A model generated the notes under the pieces. That model was given only the letters and a program-made list of their open reading frames with translations, made no database searches and had not been told where the DNA came from. A stretch of 13,885 nt of DNA from Conidiobolus incongruus B7586 (lineage: Eukaryota; Entomophthoromycota; Entomophthoromycetes; Entomophthorales; Conidiobolaceae), in assembly GCA_000697335.1 (NCBI GenBank), contig JNEM01006966.1, positions 1 to 13,885 of the forward strand, in the 5' to 3' direction. Positions 8,223-13,885 of this stretch are shown piece by piece. The position numbers and the translations under genes were made by a program. Within the stretch, counting starts at the first letter, position 1. Each line of letters starts with the position of its first letter.

Positions 8223-10793
8223 TCAAGGTCTAACCCCAATTTGGTTTCCAACAGCAAGTAAAGTCTCAATCTTGTTCTGAGAATTTTCAATCAAGTCCTT
8301 GTCAAAGATGATTTTACCCTTTTCAAACAAAACAAGAATGGTAGATCCTCCAAAGGCGAAGTAACCATGCTCTTGTAGTCTCTGAACAGGCTGGTTGGGT
8401 GTAGAGGTAAGAATAATAGATCCGACCATCATGGCTCCAATACAGCACATGACAACGTTACCAAACTCAGGGGAATTGATGACACTGATTACGCGAGTGT
8501 TGTTACCATATACATCTAAAGTGGAACGAATGGCCATAGGGTTGACAGTGTAGTATTCACCTTCGATCTTATATGGATCACTGATAATACCGTCGACAGG
8601 AATGTGGAAGCGATGGTAGTCTTGAGGAGCAAGTCGGAAAATAGCGAGGGATCCCCCATTAAGATTATCAATAATTTGAGGGTCCTTAATAGCTCCTGAC
8701 AACAGGTTTTCAATGCTGAAGTTTTCTCCCTTAATCCAGAGCTGCTTGGCAATTTCAACGGTAGGGAAAACCATGACTCTTGAATCTGCTGGAGAGACAG
8801 CTACCCTGGGATCTTCAGAAGCAAGTTTACGATAGCCTGGCTTTAATTTACGGTAGAAAAATTCGTTAAAGTTTTGGAATGAATCTAACGGATCCAAGAT
8901 TTCTTCAGTGTTCAACTTGTGGAATCGGATGAAAGGAGCAATTTCTCTCTTTGATAAGATATCCGTGTATTTCTCACCTTGCTTAATGGACATGTTTCTG
9001 AGAATCTTCTTGACAGATGCGTTGGTGGCAGATTTACCAGTGCGGTATAACAAGCGAATACCCATACGAATGTATACTGGCATCTTTTCTTCAATGATTT
9101 CACCAGTACGACGGTCTTGGACCAAAATATTAGCATTATCAACACCAGTTTCGTATGAACCATAGCTGACGTAGGTTGCGATCTTGGTAAACCATTTCCT
9201 TTGAGCATGGGCTTCGGTGATCATATTACCCATAATGATTCTGTCAATTTTACTTGGATCTGCTGAATAGCATAATGAAATATGTGATACGATATCCAAA
9301 TCAGAATCTCTCTTGTTATGAAATTGTGTTTGACAAATTGGACAATTTCTCACAGTTACAACATGCTCTTCTGTACTATTAGTATTGGGAGAAGAAGGTC
9401 TTGAACCTCCAACGCGAGATGTGCTCATAAGCTCTTCTAGACAAGTCACGAGCTCAGTGAAAGTAAGCTCGTCATGAGAAGGAGTTTTATTATAACGACT
9501 GAAGAATCCCATAACAGTATCTTCGCTTACTGTTGATTCTAAACTTTCCAACATGGTAATGATTTCAGTGGAGTTCATACGACCATTGCCATCAGTATCA
9601 TAGCTCTTGGTCATTGCATACCAGAAATTCTTACGAATAGTAGCATAGGGACAGAAAGAAGCTTTGATGATCAATTTTGACTGAAATTTCTCTTGCCAGA
9701 TTTTCTTGTCTAAATCCAAATTCAAGGCAAAGGTGGTTGAAGGTGGCTCAATGTATTCTTTGGGCTTAAAGGATGTATGATTTGGAGAGTTGATAGGTTC
9801 CATGTTGGCCTTGTAGGAGACTGGCTCGTTTACGTTAAGATTCTTGACTTGGTGTAATAGTTCTGGATCGTTATCATCGATAGGGCAATTGGCTAAAAGT
9901 AAATGCAATGGGGTAGAATGAGACCCAATAAAGTCATTGTTGCTGAATTTATCATAGTCATACACAGAGAATTTGATGTTGTAGCTCAACATGTCTTGAG
10001 TGACTTTGAAGATCATTCTCTCGTTCCAAACAGGATTACGATCATGTCGAATTGTGGATGTCTTAAAAGTTGTTTTACCAAGAGTTACAACAACAAATGG
10101 ATCCATATCGAAAGAGTTACCAACCACAGCTTTGTCATAAGGAAGGTCACTTGCAGAAACAATGTCCAAAAATACCAATCCGCCACCTTCACTATCAACG
10201 GAGTCGCTCGAACCACCAATCGAAGAGTTCAGATTATCTTCACTGTTGGCTGTAAGTTTGGCTGTTTGGCTTAACGCATAGTAGTATTTGTTCAGAATTT
10301 CTAAGTGCTTTTCGCTTGAAGCAACAATACCCATTTCAAATTGAATTTCACCAGTGATGTTGTCGTCAGGTAAACGTGCTTCCAAAGGATACCAAGTGCC
10401 TTCCGAAGGTTCATTATTACTTCTCCAGAGGATAGGGGAGCCGTCTTCATTGAATAAGCTCTTCATACTGATTTTAGTTTCGCCCATAAAGTCACGACCA
10501 AAGCGGTCCCAATCCCAGCAGACAACCTTGATAGTTGTAGGGAAACGACTCCAGTCAGGAATAAGGTCCAAGATTTCATTCCACTCAGGATTCAAAGTCT
10601 TCTTCTGCTTACTGCTTTGCACTCTACCACCTTCCACCTTGATAACAACAAAAGGGTCAGAAAAGCCATTTAAATCTCTGGACACGAGATTTCGACCTCT
10701 AATTAAACGAAATCGAATAAAGGGATTTGAATTATCATCACTGTTATAGATAGGTGAAGAGGATGAATAGTCAGAAGATAGTTTCTTAGACAT
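8223..10793 (-). CDS. PSD2: phosphatidylserine decarboxylase proenzyme, Psd2 type (C2-C2-EF hand)
   Basis: Converts phosphatidylserine to phosphatidylethanolamine with a pyruvoyl cofactor. Psd2-type enzymes act in the Golgi/endosome system. The gene is a single exon of 856 residues. Two C2 domains come first. C2A (about 25-150) keeps Ca2+-ligand Asp at 40, 46, 94, 96 and 101. C2B (about 205-320) keeps D231, D279, D281 and D287. A canonical EF-hand loop follows at 399-410 (DxDxNG...E), with a degenerate second one after it. A C484-C487-H504-C508 motif is next, then the decarboxylase domain (about 520-856). The domain has SPADSR with D670, DYHRFHIPVDG with H727 and H730, EGEYYTVNPMAIRS, and the self-cleavage motif GGST (815-818). 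Cleavage before S817 would give a 40-residue alpha chain. A TATA-like CATAAATAG lies about 35-43 bases upstream of the ATG. Codon use is richer in GC than in the neighbours. No defect is seen. Confidence 0.97.
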   Translation of the reverse strand: MSKKLSSDYSSSSPIYNSDDNSNPFIRFRLIRGRNLVSRDLNGFSDPFVVIKVEGGRVQSSKQKKTLNPEWNEILDLIPDWSRFPTTIKVVCWDWDRFGRDFMGETKISMKSLFNEDGSPILWRSNNEPSEGTWYPLEARLPDDNITGEIQFEMGIVASSEKHLEILNKYYYALSQTAKLTANSEDNLNSSIGGSSDSVDSEGGGLVFLDIVSASDLPYDKAVVGNSFDMDPFVVVTLGKTTFKTSTIRHDRNPVWNERMIFKVTQDMLSYNIKFSVYDYDKFSNNDFIGSHSTPLHLLLANCPIDDNDPELLHQVKNLNVNEPVSYKANMEPINSPNHTSFKPKEYIEPPSTTFALNLDLDKKIWQEKFQSKLIIKASFCPYATIRKNFWYAMTKSYDTDGNGRMNSTEIITMLESLESTVSEDTVMGFFSRYNKTPSHDELTFTELVTCLEELMSTSRVGGSRPSSPNTNSTEEHVVTVRNCPICQTQFHNKRDSDLDIVSHISLCYSADPSKIDRIIMGNMITEAHAQRKWFTKIATYVSYGSYETGVDNANILVQDRRTGEIIEEKMPVYIRMGIRLLYRTGKSATNASVKKILRNMSIKQGEKYTDILSKREIAPFIRFHKLNTEEILDPLDSFQNFNEFFYRKLKPGYRKLASEDPRVAVSPADSRVMVFPTVEIAKQLWIKGENFSIENLLSGAIKDPQIIDNLNGGSLAIFRLAPQDYHRFHIPVDGIISDPYKIEGEYYTVNPMAIRSTLDVYGNNTRVISVINSPEFGNVVMCCIGAMMVGSIILTSTPNQPVQRLQEHGYFAFGGSTILVLFEKGKIIFDKDLIENSQNKIETLLAVGNQIGVRP

Positions 10794-11319
10794 TGTAGTA
10801 TAGAAATGTGAATATATTGAATGGGGCTATTTATGCAATTATGAAGCTAAGATTATAATTTCAACAATAGATATTCAAGTTAAGCCAACTATTTTTTAAT
10901 TCATTCGAAATAAGGTGATAACAACATTTAGAAATCCTATCCAAATATAGTTAATTTGACTTTATAATTTTATCCAGTAACATAACGATTTTCATAGTTT
11001 CAAATGATTGATTTTGGTTAAAATCTATAATTTTAGTAGAGTGGTATATTAGCAAAATAAATATCAAGTACTCGAATTTGTTTTAACATCAACTTATATC
11101 AATCAATTTAAACAATTTTTTATGTTAACGAATATCTGATTTATAAATAATATTCTGTTGTTATTTGTGATATCATAAAAGAGAGATAATTTAATATTAT
11201 CTTGATTTAATTCAGTCACTTTTTTAATTACTGACAAATCCTCATTCAATTTCACAGTAATAAACTATTTTGCACTTTTAAATTTTGAATCAAAAATACA
11301 AACTCATGAAAATATATTG

Positions 11320-11348
11320 AATTTGGAAATATCATAATTTTCCAAATT
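11320..11348. repeat. 10-bp inverted repeat
   Basis: AATTTGGAAA (11320-11329) is the exact reverse complement of TTTCCAAATT (11339-11348), separated by 9 bases. This is a small hairpin-capable sequence in intergenic DNA. No function can be assigned, and it may be chance in AT-rich sequence. Confidence 0.4.
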
Positions 11349-12084
11349 TCATAATTATTTGAGCTCTGATCAAATAGTTATAAAATCAAGCATGATTTAT
11401 GTATGTGTTCAAATATTATTCAAACCAATATAACATTATTCTAAGATAATAATTATATTCAAGGTATCAGCTACTCTGATGAATCAATGAATTTAAATAT
11501 TCAAATTTGACTAACTTCATTTTAGCTCAATTGGATTTTGTTAATTTTGGTAATTAACCTTAAGATTTGATATTAAGTCACTATTTGTTCTTTTAGTAAT
11601 TACTCTGATAGGATAATCAAATGTCCAATTTTTGGCTAAGGCTTTCAATACTTTTATTCATTTATCAAATTGAGACCAATTCTCATATATTGTATCATAT
11701 GAATTAGTAACTACTAATATAGTTTAATAACTATTACATTTTATTTAATTATAATTTAATATTTGTATTGAATTGATAAATTTGAAAATACACCACAACA
11801 TCAATGAATTAATTAATTAATATTATGTTTAATTTTAACTAATTTAATTATTATACAAGATAACCTTTCCAAGTATTAGCTCCAATTCAATATTTTCACT
11901 TCTTTATTTACATTTAAAATCAACTAAATTCAATAATTTAACTTCAATAACCAAATTTGAGCAACTATAATAACACTCACTCAAGTTTAACTTAATAAGT
12001 GATAAAAAGTAATACAATTGTTTTCATATAGAGTATACGAATATTATGAATCTAGGAAATGTAACACTAATTCATAATTCAGTA

Positions 12085-12222
12085 CTATTTTTTTAGTTTG
12101 TTCATAAGGTAATATAAATAATATTCAGGAGGGATCAAGTTCCTAAATTGGATGAAAAATACCGTGTTTTCAGACATATTGACCTTGTATTTAATTCAAA
12201 TTATTTCGGAAATTATAATTAA
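12085..12222. other. short coding-like patch, strand uncertain
   Basis: On the plus strand, 12118-12222 is a 34-codon open frame with balanced, protein-like composition (it includes VPKLDEKYRVFRHIDLVF) and ends in TAA. On the minus strand, 12177-12085 is a 30-residue ATG-to-stop frame starting MSENTVFFIQFRNLIPPEYY. The two overlap, so at most one could be real. There are no convincing partner exons. It is probably a gene or element remnant, or chance. I do not recognise either product. Confidence 0.2.
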
Positions 12223-12663
12223 TAAATTTCAGAATCTCTAATTATATAAATTTCATTTAAAATCAATAGTAACTACAAAAATTTAAATTTTGAGACAATA
12301 AATGTATTTGAAATCATTCATTTTACTATTATTTTTTTATTAATAAAATAATTTAATTTAATCTCCCTTAAGATATATTTAATTCTATATGACATGTATA
12401 TCGTACTCCAGAATATCTTCTTATAGTATATATCAACAATAATAAATTAAGTTGATATTTGATTGATTGAATTATTGTGCTGATTAATTAAATTATTTGG
12501 TTGCATTCTATTGGTATTTTGCCTAATGCATATTTAACCAAATTGATGCTTATGTAAATTGAAATTGTTCATAATAACCAATTATAACATAATACATATA
12601 CAGGTTTCAGTAATAGCTACAAATGATACGAAATTGAAAATGCAATTAATTTGAGCATTTAAG

Positions 12664-12668
12664 ATATT
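12664..12668. repeat. target-site duplication ATATT, left copy
   Basis: ATATT directly before the LTR, matching 13003-13007 directly after it. Five base pairs is the usual duplication length for Ty3/gypsy and Ty1/copia integrases. The motif is AT-only, so a chance match is possible, but it falls exactly at the composition boundary on both sides. Confidence 0.6.
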
Positions 12669-12758
12669 AACACGTCTTGTGAAAGCCGCGTCCAGAGTAG
12701 TTTAAGTAAAAGAGAGAGATCTGGAGAATTCCAGGTAAGTATTAGGGAGATAGGGGGA

Positions 12759-12764
12759 TTTATT
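12759..12764 (-). promoter_or_regulatory. AATAAA polyadenylation signal of the solo LTR
   Basis: AATAAA on the minus strand lies 77 bases downstream of the TATA box start and marks the probable R/U5 side of the LTR. In this GC-richer block it stands out more than it would in the AT-rich flanks. Confidence 0.55.
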
Positions 12765-12833
12765 GATTTACATCAAATACCTGGAAGGACCCAGACCGAA
12801 CTCTTCCTCCTGAGGATAGCTCTAATTCCGGGT

Positions 12834-12841
12834 TTTATATA
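12834..12841 (-). promoter_or_regulatory. TATA box of the solo LTR
   Basis: TATATAAA on the minus strand is followed by CCCGG, about 160 bases inside the 5' end of the LTR, where the U3 promoter is expected. This sets the orientation of the element as minus. Confidence 0.6.
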
Positions 12842-12874
12842 GTATGGGTTGGGTAATGTGATTCATGAGATTAT

Positions 12875-12894
12875 CCGATGACTTGCATCATCGG
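12875..12894. promoter_or_regulatory. perfect dyad and CCAAT-type motif in LTR U3
   Basis: CCGATGA (12875-12881) and TCATCGG (12888-12894) are exact inverted repeats around a 6-base loop. Directly next to them is CCAAT (12895-12899, ATTGG on the minus strand). On the minus strand the dyad includes TGATGCAAG, which fits the ATF/C-EBP composite consensus known from animals. It lies 34-60 bases upstream of the LTR TATA box. An enhancer role is inference from position and symmetry. Confidence 0.45.
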
Positions 12895-13002
12895 CCAATT
12901 AAAAGATAGAGCAAGAGCAGATGGCAAGTGAGGGGGAAATGACTTTAGCATTAGGTTAATGTAAGGATACTTGGGTAGAAGGGAGTCGCCTAACTCGTGA
13001 CA

Positions 13003-13007
13003 ATATT
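13003..13007. repeat. target-site duplication ATATT, right copy
   Basis: ATATT immediately after the end of the solo LTR, matching the copy at 12664-12668. Confidence 0.6.
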
Positions 13008-13885
13008 TTAAACAGAATTTTTATACGTATTCGGTAATATAATATCAATATTTAATTTCTATATTAGTAGTTCAATGGTCGAAAGTTTATTTCATTTAGT
13101 ATTTAATAATTTTATAACTGCATGTTTTTTAATAATTTTATTTAAAATCCATCACAAATATTTAACTTCATGATGCCAATTAATAAACTGAATATAATAA
13201 CCCAAATTGAAGAATCTTTTTTGCTCGTACTAAAATTAATTAAATAATATTCTATATATCTCCAAGGAGAATATTTTATTAAACAATATGCTTGAAAGAC
13301 CTAATATGCTCTGTTTATTTTTAATTCAGCCTTATTTATATTATTATCATTATAATATTCATTTTTTATACCTAAATTATTCCCTGTTCAATTAGTTCAA
13401 TTGAATTATGCAGTTTTCATAAATCTTTAAATTCAATAACAATGTGCCTTTAATTAAATTAAACAAAAGATTTCACTTATATTATAAAATTATGATTTAA
13501 AAGTTATTCTATAATTGGATTTAATCTTTTAAATCATAATTCAATAATTAAACACCCATATTTAATTGAATTTAATAATAAGTTTTTATTATATTAATAT
13601 TAAAAAATATAATTAGTAAATTTATTTAAAATTAATATACTAAATTCTTAAAATATTTTAATATCAATATAAGAGATAATATAATATACTCTTAATCTTA
13701 TTAAACATCCAAAATAAAATATATATATTTAATTATTATAAGTTATTATTTTTTATTATTAACTTTTATATAAATTAAATTATAAATATTTTGATTATTT
13801 TTATCTATATATTGATTATTAGAATATATTATTTTGACTAATAAATATTAATTTGTTTTATTAATTAAAATAAATATTTGATATA
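13008..13885. other. AT-rich intergenic region at window end
   Basis: This stretch becomes almost pure A and T towards the end of the window. No frame, RNA gene or promoter can be supported. A perfect 16-bp inverted repeat at 13488-13541 is listed separately. Confidence 0.7.
13488..13541. repeat. perfect 16-bp inverted repeat with 22-bp spacer
   Basis: AATTATGATTTAAAAG (13488-13503) is the exact reverse complement of CTTTTAAATCATAATT (13526-13541), with 22 bases between. The perfect pairing over 16 bases is longer than expected by chance even in AT-rich DNA. It could be a short foldback element or a hairpin-capable site. No clear target duplication is seen at its edges. Confidence 0.6.

Larger units (their letters stand above)
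10794..12668. other. AT-rich intergenic region upstream of the decarboxylase gene
   Basis: The first few hundred bases should hold the promoter of the minus-strand decarboxylase gene. Beyond that the sequence is AT-rich with no frame of useful length. A 10-bp inverted repeat (11320-11348) and a short coding-like patch (12085-12222) are listed separately. I see no RNA gene and no complete mobile element. Confidence 0.65.
12669..13002 (-). mobile_element. solo LTR of an LTR retrotransposon
   Basis: A 334-bp block, far richer in GC than its flanks, with no reading frame. Read on the minus strand it starts TGTCACGAG and ends GACGTGTT, so its ends are short imperfect inverted repeats around CACG. 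It is flanked by ATATT on both sides. Internally, on the minus strand, it has a dyad and CCAAT-type sequence in U3, then TATATAAA (12841-12834) about 160 bases from its start, then AATAAA (12764-12759), followed by a U5-like tail of about 90 bases. No internal coding region is next to it, so it most likely arose by LTR-LTR recombination. The sharp edges and matching flanks suggest a fairly recent insertion. Family uncertain: Ty3/gypsy is likely but not shown. Confidence 0.75.

Noticed and set aside
8516-8758. Minus-strand open frame inside the decarboxylase gene
   Set aside because: It overlaps the strongly conserved decarboxylase domain in another frame and is a shadow of it. The same holds for the other frames within 8223-10793.

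Overview
The window looks like nuclear DNA of a filamentous, probably early-diverging (Mucoromycota or Zoopagomycota-like) fungus. The signs are very AT-rich intergenic DNA, short spliceosomal introns of 48-59 nt with GTA-type donors and YAG acceptors, a phosphatidylserine decarboxylase of the fungal C2/EF-hand (Psd2) type, and a Golgi TVP38-type membrane protein. The exact taxon cannot be read from the sequence and is inference. The genes read with the standard genetic code.

Layout. Positions 1-3757 are AT-rich intergenic DNA with an (AT)14 microsatellite and a few short coding-like patches that are probably decayed. On the minus strand, 3758-4738 is a two-exon gene for a TVP38/TMEM64 (VTT/DedA-like) membrane protein of 308 residues. 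From 4739 to 6352 there is a long intergenic stretch with a small coding-like block that has splice-like edges, a 103-bp MITE with TA target duplication, and a GC-richer block that looks like an old LTR. On the plus strand, 6353-7657 is a seven-exon gene for an AKR7-like aldo-keto reductase of 326 residues. It faces a single-exon minus-strand gene at 8223-10793 for an 856-residue phosphatidylserine decarboxylase with C2-C2-EF-hand-CxxC-decarboxylase architecture. Beyond it, 10794-12668 is AT-rich intergenic DNA, 12669-13002 is a well-preserved solo LTR flanked by the 5-bp repeat ATATT, and the rest is AT-rich with one perfect 16-bp inverted repeat.

The genes are ordinary conserved fungal housekeeping genes and do not form an operon-like system. 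The only functional link is loose: PSD2-type enzymes make phosphatidylethanolamine in the Golgi/endosome system, and VTT-family proteins act in Golgi/ER membranes, where some relatives are lipid scramblases. I found no RNA gene, CRISPR array or clearly novel multi-gene system. The most informative non-genic signals are the two LTR-like blocks with near-identical TATA-to-AATAAA spacing, and the MITE.
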